Source: Prochlorococcus sp. AG-449-J16 (GTDB lineage Bacteria; Cyanobacteriota; Cyanobacteriia; PCC-6307; Cyanobiaceae). From it: 46,338 nt of DNA. Below, in pieces: positions 9,507-17,957 of this stretch. The stretch is from positions 1-46,338 of the forward strand of contig QCQK01000010.1 in assembly GCA_003209565.1 (NCBI GenBank), given 5' to 3'. The notes under the pieces are model-generated. The model ran no database searches. It had not been told where the DNA came from and saw nothing but the letters and a program-made list of their open reading frames with translations. Both the position numbers and the translations under genes were made by a program. Position 1 is the first letter of the stretch. Each line of letters opens with the position of its first letter.

Positions 9507-11270
9507 TTAACTGCCAATTATTTTTTCTAGCAAGGCATTTTTTTCACACATTTCATTTTCTGAATCAATATCAACTTTAATTATTACAGATTTCTTGATA
9601 GAAATGCTCCAATCGAATGCCTCTCGTAATTTTTTAAAATTTGCCACACTTATAAAGTTTACTTGATAAGCGTCTGCAAGTTTTGGCCAGTTAATTTCTT
9701 TAGGCATAAGAAATAGTTTATTTAATTCATCTTGTTTTAAATTTTTTTTATAAATACGATTAAAAATATTTCCGCCATTATTATTTATTAAAAGAATTGT
9801 TAAATTCATATCGATTGAATTTTCGATCAGCCAACCGTTTATATCATGAACAAAAGCTAAATCTCCAGTCACGAGAAGAAGGGGATTTTTAATTCTAGAG
9901 ATTCCTAAGGCAAGAGATAAAGTGCCGTCTATGCCGGAAGCTCCTCTAAAGCTGAAACAATTTCTTGTTAAAGACCCATTCTCAGAAAAAGTAAGCCAAT
10001 CTCTAATCGGGCTACTCGCGGAGAGCATAATTGGATTTTCAGCTGGCCAAAGTTTTGGGACAAGATTTGCAAGCTTATACTCAGCAATTCGATTATCATA
10101 AGTAATTTTCTCTTTCAAAATTTCTTTAATTTTCTCACCTTCCTCTATTAGATCTTGAGCTAATGGAATAAGAGACCTTTTATTTTTTTCTTTAATTGAT
10201 AATTCTTTTAACAATAGATTAGTAAAATTTGATAGTCCAAGATCATATTCAAATGATTTTTTTAAAGGGTCCAATTTTCTATAGTTATTTTCTTTTATAA
10301 GAATTTGTATCCCTTCGAAATTTATTAAAAACTTCTCCAAGTCAATTGAGGATGACATGGGGCCAAGCCTCAAAAGTTGATGACAATTTATTGAATTTTT
10401 ATTTTTTCTTAAAACTAATTCCCAATTCACGACTAATCCTCTCAAATCAGAATTAACTCCTGAAACAGGATCAGCAAACACTGGCCAGCCAGTAATTTCT
10501 TGTAGTCGTTCTAAAGATTTATTGAAAGAAGTTAAATGATTTATAGAACCTTGATAGGGACCTACCAAAATAATGCCGGATTCATCTAAATTTAAAGTTT
10601 TTGAAATTTCTAAGAATTTGTTTTTATCAGACTCGATTTCAACTTTTTGAAATATATATTTTTTCTTTAAATTAATTCTCTCAAAAATCTCCAAAACATT
10701 TTTTTTATTCAAAATTGAAATATCTAAAGGCTTATCAATAGGAATATTTAAATGAATAGGACCAGGGAAGGTTAATATTTGCTTTTCAGTAATTCGAACT
10801 AAATTCAAGATTTCATTTTCTTGTGTTTCATGAAGTCCATTTAAATTTGTACTTAAAACCTTTCTGCAGACTGAGCTCAAAAAATCTTCTTGATTTACTG
10901 TTTGATTAGCTCCACAATCTTTCAATCTTAAGGGTCTATCAGCAGTAAGAAATATAATATTTTTACAAGATCGGTCTGCCTCAACTGCTGCTGGCAATAA
11001 GTTACTTACTGCAGTTCCAGAAGTGGTAATAACTAAAGAAAGATTACCTGATGCAGCAGAAATACCAAGAGAGTGAAATCCTGCAGATCTTTCATCAATT
11101 GAATTAAAAACATTTACTAATCCTAATTTATTTAATTCTCCAGCAGCTATTGCTAAAGGTGCTGATCTACTTCCAGGACATAGTATTAAATTTTGAACTC
11201 CTATTTTTATAAAAAGATTCAAAAGTTGTAAACTTCTAAGAAAATTTTTGCATTCAATAGATGATGTCAT
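9507..11270 (-). CDS. menD: SEPHCHC synthase (MenD, ThDP-dependent)
   Basis: 587 residues. The N-terminal ThDP domain has [19 protein letters not shown] near residue 28 and [20 protein letters not shown] near 85. The C-terminal ThDP/Mg motif runs from [12 protein letters not shown] near 470 to the [11 protein letters not shown] end. It condenses 2-oxoglutarate with isochorismate as the first committed step of phylloquinone synthesis. It heads the menD, menB, glgA, murF series and is divergent from lepB, with 50 bases between the two start codons. Confidence 0.96.
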   Translation of the reverse strand: MTSSIECKNFLRSLQLLNLFIKIGVQNLILCPGSRSAPLAIAAGELNKLGLVNVFNSIDERSAGFHSLGISAASGNLSLVITTSGTAVSNLLPAAVEADRSCKNIIFLTADRPLRLKDCGANQTVNQEDFLSSVCRKVLSTNLNGLHETQENEILNLVRITEKQILTFPGPIHLNIPIDKPLDISILNKKNVLEIFERINLKKKYIFQKVEIESDKNKFLEISKTLNLDESGIILVGPYQGSINHLTSFNKSLERLQEITGWPVFADPVSGVNSDLRGLVVNWELVLRKNKNSINCHQLLRLGPMSSSIDLEKFLINFEGIQILIKENNYRKLDPLKKSFEYDLGLSNFTNLLLKELSIKEKNKRSLIPLAQDLIEEGEKIKEILKEKITYDNRIAEYKLANLVPKLWPAENPIMLSASSPIRDWLTFSENGSLTRNCFSFRGASGIDGTLSLALGISRIKNPLLLVTGDLAFVHDINGWLIENSIDMNLTILLINNNGGNIFNRIYKKNLKQDELNKLFLMPKEINWPKLADAYQVNFISVANFKKLREAFDWSISIKKSVIIKVDIDSENEMCEKNALLEKIIGS

Positions 11271-11320
11271 AATTTATATAAATGCTTTGGGATTTTCCTT
11301 ATAACTGAATTAAATAAAAC

Positions 11321-11905
11321 ATGTCTACAACTCAAGAAAAAAGAAATTCAATACTAAAGGATTTAAAAAATCTTTTAATCTGGATATCTATAGCTTTAAT
11401 TATACGATGGCAGGTTATAGAGCCAAGATGGATCCCGTCCGGTTCAATGCTTCCAACTCTTCAAATACAAGATAAAATTCTTGTTGAGAAGGTAACCCCA
11501 AAAATCACATCCAAATCAAATCTTTCAAAATTAAAAAATAAAATAGTTGTTTTTAACGTTCCAGAACAATTAATTAATGCTGGTTATGAAGCAGATACTG
11601 CACTAATAAAAAGAGTAATTGGAATACCTGGAGACAAGGTAGAAGTAAAAGACGGTAACCTTTACTTAAATGATATCGCTCAAAAAAATTACGTTTTTGA
11701 CAAAAATATTAATTATTCTATAGGGCCTTTTATTGTCCCAGAAGAGTCATTATGGGTGATGGGAGATAATAGAAATAACAGTATGGACTCACATATTTGG
11801 GGATTTTTACCCTATGAAAAGGTTATTGGTAAAGCTATTTTTCGATATTGGCCGTTTAATAAAATTGGACCTATTCGGTTCCCTGCCCTTAATAATTTGG
11901 ATTAA
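11321..11905 (+). CDS. lepB: Signal peptidase I
   Basis: 194 residues with a single N-terminal membrane segment at about residues 16-33 and a periplasmic or lumenal catalytic domain. The nucleophile is Ser42 in IPSGSMLPTLQ and the general base Lys97 in ALIKRVIGIPGDKVEV. The C-terminal signature is WVMGDNRNNSMDSHIWG. It removes signal peptides after Sec/Tat export, such as that of plastocyanin in this window. A DUF760 gene follows 45 bases later. Confidence 0.96.
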   Translation: MSTTQEKRNSILKDLKNLLIWISIALIIRWQVIEPRWIPSGSMLPTLQIQDKILVEKVTPKITSKSNLSKLKNKIVVFNVPEQLINAGYEADTALIKRVIGIPGDKVEVKDGNLYLNDIAQKNYVFDKNINYSIGPFIVPEESLWVMGDNRNNSMDSHIWGFLPYEKVIGKAIFRYWPFNKIGPIRFPALNNLD

Positions 11906-11950
11906 TGGGTACATGATGTTGTAGGGTTTTTATATCTTGAAATTGTAGAA

Positions 11951-12286
11951 ATGTTTAATCCAGAATTTCTTGCTACTGAAAATAATGATCCAAATGATGA
12001 GAATGATTTAATACAATATTTACAAAAACAATCTCCAGAAGTTTTGCAAAGAGTAGCAAAATCAGCTAGTGAAGATATTCAAGAAATTATTAGACATAAT
12101 GTTCAAGGTCTTCTTGGAATGCTTCCTTCAGATCAATTTGATGTCAAAATAACATCTTCAAAAGACAACATTGCTAATTTATTATCCTCTGCAATGATGA
12201 CAGGGTATTTCTTAAGACAAATGGAGCAAAGAAAAGAGCTGGAACAAACTCTTAAAAATGATGAGAACATGTCTATTGAAGAATAA
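11951..12286 (+). CDS. DUF760 domain protein
   Basis: 111 residues. The centre matches DUF760: LIQYLQKQSPEVLQRVAKSA, then IIRHNVQGLLGMLPSDQFDV and LLSSAMMTGYFLRQMEQRKE. DUF760 proteins are found in cyanobacteria and plastids and have no well-settled enzymatic role. The C-terminal roughly 20 residues are acidic. There is no signal peptide, so it is probably cytoplasmic. Its stop is 6 bases from the convergent DUF4336 gene. Confidence 0.85.
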   Translation: MFNPEFLATENNDPNDENDLIQYLQKQSPEVLQRVAKSASEDIQEIIRHNVQGLLGMLPSDQFDVKITSSKDNIANLLSSAMMTGYFLRQMEQRKELEQTLKNDENMSIEE

Positions 12287-12292
12287 TAGTTT

Positions 12293-13465
12293 TTAAAGAT
12301 TTACTTCTTCAGGAATTATTCCTAGTTCAAACAACTTTTTATATAAACTGATCAAAAATTTACTATCCTCAGAAAGTTTTTCCCACTTTTGTGAATTAAT
12401 TTCATTAATTAATTTTTGACAATCTTCTATCGTAAATTTTATAGGAGCCGTAAAATGAGCTGGAATTAAATATTCCATATCTTCAAAAGACTTGATATTT
12501 TCTAACCAATTAAGTAAAACTTCTTTTGAACGCGGAAAAATTAATTTCTGCAAAACTGGTGCAATTTGAATCTTAGGAGCATCTTTACCCATTATTTCAA
12601 GAAGAGAGGATTCCCAATCTTCGTCCCATAAAAAGGGATAAAAACCAAAATGAGATCTCCAATTTCTAAGATCTTTTTTGAATGAATACTTAAATATGTT
12701 TTTTAAAGGTGGAATATTTAACTTGCCTGGTTTCAAGAAAGATGAAAATAAGACTAACCTTTTCCACCCTTTTTTTCTATGTTCGATGGAGTCAATCAAA
12801 GGTTCATCTCCTCTCTCTCTGGAATGAAAAAGAAGTGGAGTTGGATCAAAATTAAATATCTCAGGAGGAGTGGAGTCTATTCCAACTATTGCGTCTGTCA
12901 CATGAAGCGTTTTCGTAGGGTAATGGAAACAACTTATCTCCTGATATCTTCCAAGTCCTAAATTAAGAGGGCCTAAAGAAGACCATTTAAAGTAATTTGA
13001 ATGTGGAGTACCTTCCTCAAAGAGTATTTTTGATCTTTTTGATGGAATTCCTAATAAATCTAGTGGTAGATTTATGGGGAAACTCCATTGTCCAGGACAA
13101 AGCCAAATTTCTGAATCTTTAAAAATTCTTGAAAGAGCTGGCAGTCCGATTTTATGTTCTAGTCCAGAGGCACTCGGTAGAATTATCGTTTTTACTTTGC
13201 CATGAAGCGCAATTAATTTTTCTAACTCATTTATTAATTCTTTTGTCGGAGGAAGTGGATTTATTAGCATTAATCCATTTTCAACCTTTATTACCGTCAT
13301 TCTTATTGGAACCGCAACATAATAAAGTCCCTGAATTTGTTCCAAGGACCATATTTGATCAGGAATTAATTCTTTTAAAATTGTTTTCTTTTTTCCATAA
13401 GGATATAAGGGGAATAACGGCCACCAATTCCACTTTTTATTTAAAGTTTCATCCACCACCATCAT
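12293..13465 (-). CDS. DUF4336 protein, metallo-beta-lactamase-like with degenerate metal motif
   Basis: 390 residues. The DUF4336 N-terminus is visible (IWSLEQIQGLYYVAVPIRMT, LINPLPPTKELINELEKL). The region TIILPSASGLEHKIGLPAL, about residues 98-116, sits where a metallo-beta-lactamase THxHxDHxGG motif would be, but only the final acidic-His pair (Glu-His) is kept. Later LHVTDAIVGI and LIPAHF could supply Asp and His ligands. Catalytic activity is therefore uncertain. The start is ATGATG (13465 or 13462) and overlaps the ABC permease stop by four bases, indicating translational coupling with manganese transport. It is the last gene of the unit. Confidence 0.78.
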   Translation of the reverse strand: MMVVDETLNKKWNWWPLFPLYPYGKKKTILKELIPDQIWSLEQIQGLYYVAVPIRMTVIKVENGLMLINPLPPTKELINELEKLIALHGKVKTIILPSASGLEHKIGLPALSRIFKDSEIWLCPGQWSFPINLPLDLLGIPSKRSKILFEEGTPHSNYFKWSSLGPLNLGLGRYQEISCFHYPTKTLHVTDAIVGIDSTPPEIFNFDPTPLLFHSRERGDEPLIDSIEHRKKGWKRLVLFSSFLKPGKLNIPPLKNIFKYSFKKDLRNWRSHFGFYPFLWDEDWESSLLEIMGKDAPKIQIAPVLQKLIFPRSKEVLLNWLENIKSFEDMEYLIPAHFTAPIKFTIEDCQKLINEINSQKWEKLSEDSKFLISLYKKLFELGIIPEEVNL

Positions 13466-14334
13466 TTATACCCAGCAAATAATTTCTTTAACTTAAATAT
13501 TCCGTATCTTGGAGCGAATAAAAAAGCAAATAAAAATATAAAAGTTTGTGCTAAGACAATTGATCCACCTGTTTCAAGATCAAACCAAAAACTAACATAA
13601 ATACCTATTAGGCTTGAGATAATTGCACTCAATACAGAAATTACTGTCATATTATCAAACTTATCCGTAAGTAAATATGCTGTAGCCCCTGGTGTAATCA
13701 ACATTGCAACTACCAAAATTATTCCAACAGACTGTAACCCTACAACAGCTGCCAAAGATAAGCACGTGAGGAGTAAATAATGAAGAAAAAATACGTTAAT
13801 CCCAACTGTTTTTGCATGCCTAGGATCAAAACAATAAAGCATTAAATCTCTTCTAAAAATTGATAAAAGGATTACTACCAATAAAGAAATAAATATAGTT
13901 TGTTTTACATCTGAAAGTGATATTCCTAGTGGGCTTCCAAAAAGAATAGAGTGCAGATCAATATTACTTTTAATCTTAGAAACCAATACGATTCCAAGAG
14001 CGAAAAATCCAGTAAATACCAAGCCAATAACAGTATCCTCCTTAACTCTAGATTTCTGCTTAATAAACCCTATCAATGCTACAGAACCTACTCCGAAAAT
14101 AAATGCCCCTAATGAGAAAGGAAGACCTAATGCATAAGCAACTACGACACCAGGCATTACCGAATGTGACACTGCATCTCCCATTAAAGCCCATCCTTTA
14201 AGAGTCAAATAACTTGATAGAAAACCACAAACAGCTGCAACTAATGAACTCATAAGAAGTGCTTTTCTCATAAAGTCATGAGTTAAAGGATCTGTGATGA
14301 ATGAATCAAAAGTTAAAAAAGAACAAATCTCCAT
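13462..14334 (-). CDS. mntB: Manganese/zinc ABC transporter permease (ABC-3 family)
   Basis: 290 residues with about eight hydrophobic membrane segments. Family features include LKGWALMGDAVSHSVMPGVV near residue 45, VGSVALIGFIKQKSRVKEDT near 80 and GLQSVGIILVVAMLITPGAT near 198, the conserved core of ABC-3 permeases (ZnuB, MntB, TroC). It forms the inner-membrane channel for a divalent metal. I use the mntB symbol because the binding protein beside it has manganese-type ligands; a zinc system remains possible. It starts 12 bases after the ATPase gene and its TGA overlaps the next ATG. Confidence 0.9.
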   Translation of the reverse strand: MEICSFLTFDSFITDPLTHDFMRKALLMSSLVAAVCGFLSSYLTLKGWALMGDAVSHSVMPGVVVAYALGLPFSLGAFIFGVGSVALIGFIKQKSRVKEDTVIGLVFTGFFALGIVLVSKIKSNIDLHSILFGSPLGISLSDVKQTIFISLLVVILLSIFRRDLMLYCFDPRHAKTVGINVFFLHYLLLTCLSLAAVVGLQSVGIILVVAMLITPGATAYLLTDKFDNMTVISVLSAIISSLIGIYVSFWFDLETGGSIVLAQTFIFLFAFLFAPRYGIFKLKKLFAGYK

Positions 14335-14346
14335 TTAAATTAAAAT

Positions 14347-15111
14347 TTAGGATTCAGGTCCAAACAAGAAATCAGGTGAGATCCCTCCAAAAGTGGTTGT
14401 AATATTTTCAGGGGTAAACACTTCAGAGGTTTCGCCATAAGCTACAACAGTTTTATTTATTAAAAGAACCAAATCACAAAATTCACGGACATGAATCATA
14501 TCGTGCGTTGATAATAATATGGTTTTCCCCTCATTTTTAAATTGAATAAATAATTCCGAGATAAGTTTCTCAGTTCTTATATCAACGCCTGAAAAAGGCT
14601 CATCAAGAAGTAATATTGATGCTCTTTGTGCAATTGCTCTAGCTAAAAAAGTTCGTTTTCTCTGACCTCCAGATAAGTTGCCAATAGGAGTAGATAAATG
14701 ATTGGTAAGATCAACTCTCTCAATAGCATCTTTTACCGCCTGAACATCAGACTCTCTAGGACACCTAAAAATATTCATCGAACCATATCTTCCCATCATC
14801 ACTACATCCCAAACACTTATTGGAAATTGACTATCAATTCCCTCATTTTGAGGAACATAAGCAATTGTCTGATCTTTTTGAGCAGATCTTACTGACTCTC
14901 CATTTATTCTAATTTTTCCCTTTGAAATATTTACAAAGCCAGTTAAAGCATTAAAAAAAGTTGTTTTACCAGCCCCGTTCATGCCTACTAACCCACAAAT
15001 CTGGCCAGGTTTCAATCTTAAATTCGCATCATACAAAGCAACCTTACCGTTGTAATCTACGCAAATATTCTCTGCCTCAATCCTAAAGTTTTGATAATTG
15101 ATTGTTTCCAT
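14347..15111 (-). CDS. mntA: Manganese/zinc ABC transporter ATP-binding protein
   Basis: 254 residues with every ABC ATPase motif: Walker A GMNGAGKTT at residues 43-51, Q-loop YVPQNEGID near 90, signature LSGGQRKRTFLARAIAQ near 145, Walker B ILLLDEPFSGVD near 168 and H-loop LSTHDM near 202. The AYVPQNEGIDSQFPISVWDV stretch is typical of the Mn/Zn importer ATPases. It energises the permease encoded next. Three bases separate it from the binding-protein gene upstream. Confidence 0.92.
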   Translation of the reverse strand: METINYQNFRIEAENICVDYNGKVALYDANLRLKPGQICGLVGMNGAGKTTFFNALTGFVNISKGKIRINGESVRSAQKDQTIAYVPQNEGIDSQFPISVWDVVMMGRYGSMNIFRCPRESDVQAVKDAIERVDLTNHLSTPIGNLSGGQRKRTFLARAIAQRASILLLDEPFSGVDIRTEKLISELFIQFKNEGKTILLSTHDMIHVREFCDLVLLINKTVVAYGETSEVFTPENITTTFGGISPDFLFGPES

Positions 15112-15114
15112 AAT

Positions 15115-16023
15115 TCACAAAAGCCCTTTTTTTATCAAATCCAAATTATGCTCAAGCATTTTTATATAGGAACTAGCAGGCCCACTATCATCTGATAATG
15201 AATCAACAAAAAGATTTCCTCCAAAATTAGCCCCAGTTTCGTTTGCAACAACCATTTGAGATTCATTACTTACAGTACTTTCGCAAAATAAAGATGGAAC
15301 ATTTTTTTCTTTAACTAGTGAGATTGTTCTTGCCATTCTTTTGGGAGTAATTTGACTCTCGGCATTAACTGGCCATAAATAAACTTCCTCTAATCCATAA
15401 TCATTTGTTAAATATGAAAAAGCACCTTCACAACTTACTAGATACCTTCTGTCTTTATCTAAGTTATTAATAAAAAGTGAGAATTCTTTATCTATTTTAG
15501 AAAGTTTGTCTTTATAAATTTTCCCATTTTCTTCAAATAATATCCTTTTAGATGGCCTCAATTCTGATAAAGAATCCACGATAATATCTACGTATAGGAT
15601 CCCTCTTTTTGGAGAGATCCAGGCATGAGGATTGGGTTTCCCTTTATAAAAATCTTCACTAATGAAAATAGGATCTAAATCTTCCGCAATAGTAATTCTT
15701 TTAACTTTTAAATTAGAAACAAATTTTTCAGCCCATAATTCAAATCCAAATCCATTATCAATAAAAACAAAAGCATTAGATGCATTTACCAAATCGCTTG
15801 GAGTTGGTTGGTAGCCATGAACTTCAACTCCAGGTTTCGTGATTGATCTAACAATAAAATCATCTTTAGCGACATTGCTAATTATGTCCGCCAAAACAGT
15901 AAAACTTGCCAAAATTTCTTCTTTAACTTCATTTTCATTTGATATTCTTTTACATGATCCTGAAGCAAGAGAGAGAAAAAGTATCAAACTAAAAAAAAGA
16001 ATATTTTTTTTCATATTTAACAT
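15115..16023 (-). CDS. mntC: Metal ABC transporter substrate-binding protein, manganese-type
   Basis: 302 residues of the ZnuA/PsaA/MntC family. The N-terminus is a signal sequence with a candidate lipidated Cys24, although the lipobox (SGSC) is weak. Alignment by eye gives ligands His69 (VHGYQPT), His133 (NPHAW), Glu199 (SCEGAFSYL) and Asp274 (FVDSLSDD). The His-His-Glu-Asp set, with Glu in third place and no His-rich loop, is that of manganese-type proteins (PsaA, MntC) rather than zinc-type ZnuA. Start 16023 is preferred over the ATG at 16014 because AAGG lies just upstream. It begins 11 bases after the DUF697 gene ends. Confidence 0.9.
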   Translation of the reverse strand: MLNMKKNILFFSLILFLSLASGSCKRISNENEVKEEILASFTVLADIISNVAKDDFIVRSITKPGVEVHGYQPTPSDLVNASNAFVFIDNGFGFELWAEKFVSNLKVKRITIAEDLDPIFISEDFYKGKPNPHAWISPKRGILYVDIIVDSLSELRPSKRILFEENGKIYKDKLSKIDKEFSLFINNLDKDRRYLVSCEGAFSYLTNDYGLEEVYLWPVNAESQITPKRMARTISLVKEKNVPSLFCESTVSNESQMVVANETGANFGGNLFVDSLSDDSGPASSYIKMLEHNLDLIKKGLL

Positions 16024-16034
16024 TCATCCTTAGA

Positions 16035-17369
16035 TTATGAACTAAAAGATAGTTTCATGAGTGGTTTTCTAAGATCAGTAATAAATCCTTTCCAATTTAT
16101 TTTTTCTTTTTCAAAAGCTTTTTCAACAATTTTCTCAGAATTTTTCTTTATAAAATCCAAATCAGGTTCTTCTACTCCTTTTGTTATTGCCATAAAGTCA
16201 GCCAAAGAACTTGATACTACTCTTGTTAAATAAGCCGCACTGACAGCCTGAAATGTTCCAGATACAAGCCAATTTGGGCCATGTAATTTTGTTATGCCAA
16301 TTAGAGTCTGTCCACTCCATTCAATAACTCCTTGAGCAATTGCAGTCTTTAAAATCTCTTTAGATACTTTATCTAAAATTTCGGGAGACCAATTACATCC
16401 CCATATAGACTTAATTTCTTTAATCATTAATGAATTTAATACTGTCATTGCCATAACATCAATTGATGGGATAGGAGATAAGAAAACAGTTGTTGCGACA
16501 AGAATTTGATTTTTTCTTTGTATACCTTTTAACTGCATTCTTCTTATCCCTTCAATTTCAGATTGCCAGGCAAGATGAAGGTCTTTCAAGAGCCTTTTTT
16601 TTGTATTTTCAATATTATTAGATGATCTTATGAAAAACTTCCTTAAAGAAAAAGGTATGTTTGTTATTTCATTCTTATTCAAATCAAAAGTAATAATTTT
16701 GTTTATAAAGTCACTTGAAATTTGAGACTTTAGGTCTTGTATCTGATTTTTGGCTTCTATTTGGTTGGAAGTTAAAGCTACCAACCAGATTGGCATATTT
16801 TTAGGAAACTTTTCCAGCCACAAAAAATCATTTGCCGACAACGGCAAGTTTATAAAATATAAGATTGCATCACTCTTCAAAGCTTCTTCTGGGATAACTT
16901 GAGAAGAATTGTATTTAGGCAGTTTTTCGTATAAATCAAAGTCAAACTTATCTGCTTTAAAATTATTTTTCAAAACAGATTCAAAACTTTGATAATCTTT
17001 TTGCCCAATGCAACTTATTTTTTCTTTTTCACATCTATTAAGAATCGATTCAAGTAATTTTTGTCTTTTTGAATTCTGTTTTTCTAATTCATTTGTTAGT
17101 TCAAGTTCTTCAAAAAAATTTAAATCTTCATTACATAGGTTAATCCAACCATCTAAATTATTAGGCTCATTAAATTTAGGCTTATCATTCTTCAAGTAAA
17201 AATATCCCCCCAAACACAAAGCAAAAAATCCTATTGAGCCACCTGCAAAGTGAATTAAGTCACTGACAAACCATTCCCCAAAACCTAATAATAATAGGAC
17301 AATAAGAAGATTTTTTTTTGGAAACTTTAAGAAATCCTTTATAAGGTTGTCTTTACTAATATCAAACAC
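16035..17369 (-). CDS. DUF697 membrane protein with a degenerate GTPase-like domain
   Basis: 444 residues from a GTG start. Two N-terminal membrane segments (LLIVLLLLGFGEWFVSDLI and IGFFALCLGGYFYL, about residues 22-58) precede a middle region that looks like the later strands of a G-domain: SDAILYFINLPLSANDFLWL near 155 and MPIWLVALTSNQIEAKN near 185. I see no P-loop GxxxxGK[ST], and NKxD is replaced by TSNQ. The C-terminal 190 residues are DUF697, with LVATTVFLSPIPSIDVMAMT near 295 and GTFQAVSAAYLTRVVSSSLA near 375. DUF697 proteins are membrane-linked and of unknown role. It is first in the unit leading into the metal ABC transporter. Confidence 0.8.
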   Translation of the reverse strand: MFDISKDNLIKDFLKFPKKNLLIVLLLLGFGEWFVSDLIHFAGGSIGFFALCLGGYFYLKNDKPKFNEPNNLDGWINLCNEDLNFFEELELTNELEKQNSKRQKLLESILNRCEKEKISCIGQKDYQSFESVLKNNFKADKFDFDLYEKLPKYNSSQVIPEEALKSDAILYFINLPLSANDFLWLEKFPKNMPIWLVALTSNQIEAKNQIQDLKSQISSDFINKIITFDLNKNEITNIPFSLRKFFIRSSNNIENTKKRLLKDLHLAWQSEIEGIRRMQLKGIQRKNQILVATTVFLSPIPSIDVMAMTVLNSLMIKEIKSIWGCNWSPEILDKVSKEILKTAIAQGVIEWSGQTLIGITKLHGPNWLVSGTFQAVSAAYLTRVVSSSLADFMAITKGVEEPDLDFIKKNSEKIVEKAFEKEKINWKGFITDLRKPLMKLSFSS

Positions 17370-17457
17370 AATATTTTAATTTTCTAATTTTATTTTAATG
17401 CAAGTTGTGAATGAGAAAAGTAAAATTTCATAAGTCTTTAATCAAAAGATAAAAATT

Positions 17458-17477
17458 AAGCCTTTTTAAAAAGACTT
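17458..17477 (+). repeat. Near-perfect palindrome next to a promoter
   Basis: The core CTTTTTAAAAAG is a perfect 12-base palindrome. Allowing one mismatched pair it extends to AAG at the left and CTT at the right, 20 bases in all. The right arm AAAGACTT also matches an upstream AAGTCTTT at 17432-17439 in inverted order, so two alternative pairings exist. It ends one base before the candidate -35 of the gene at 17535 and lies in the divergent region shared with the DUF697/metal-transport unit. Confidence 0.55.
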
Positions 17478-17478
17478 A

Positions 17479-17508
17479 TTGCATAACAAGATGCTAAGTT
17501 AATAGACT
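17479..17508 (+). promoter_or_regulatory. Candidate sigma-70 promoter for the Arg/Gly-rich protein-trpS-thrS group
   Basis: TTGCAT at 17479-17484 and TAGACT at 17503-17508 are separated by 18 bases, giving a predicted start about 20 bases before the ATG at 17535. The boxes are imperfect and AT-rich DNA makes chance matches common. Confidence 0.4.
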
Positions 17509-17534
17509 ATTTAAATAACTTAAGAAACATCAAG

Positions 17535-17957
17535 ATGTCTAATTCAAATTTCAGCAATAATTCTGGACAAGAAAATTACAGAGAACGTTCTAACAATAAA
17601 AGATCTAATTTCAGAGATAGATCGGGCGGCAGAAGAGATGGAGGAGGATTCCGCATAAGATTGAGTGATAACGAAATGAAAGCTGTTAAATCAATACAAG
17701 AGACCTTTCAATTAAAATCTACCGTTGCGGTTCTGGGTTTCTCTGTTAGAACACTTAGCGAAATGATCAAAGACGAAAAATTAATAAAATCAATTACAGA
17801 ATATGCAAAAAATAATAAAAACTCTTCTCCGAGTAGACAATCACAAAATCCTTATGAAGAAAAGACAAAAACAGCGCCTGACCCATTTGCAAGGCCTGTA
17901 AAAAGTACATCGACTGAAGAGTTCCAATCTAACGAAGTAGAAGAGGATGGCAAATAA
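17535..17957 (+). CDS. Small Arg/Gly/Asn-rich protein, possible nucleic-acid binder
   Basis: 140 residues. I do not recognise a named family. Residues 1-40 are low complexity and basic (NNKRSNFRDRSGGRRDGGGF), resembling RGG-type RNA-binding tails. Next comes one folded block, a short strand FRIRLS (residues 38-43), helix DNEMKAVKSIQETFQL and helix STVAVLGFSVRTLSEMI, in the order of a ribbon-helix-helix motif. Residues 85-140 are polar, acidic and likely disordered. Its last 11 bases overlap trpS, so it is translated in the same transcript. A role in nucleic-acid binding is inference from composition only. Confidence 0.72.
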   Translation: MSNSNFSNNSGQENYRERSNNKRSNFRDRSGGRRDGGGFRIRLSDNEMKAVKSIQETFQLKSTVAVLGFSVRTLSEMIKDEKLIKSITEYAKNNKNSSPSRQSQNPYEEKTKTAPDPFARPVKSTSTEEFQSNEVEEDGK

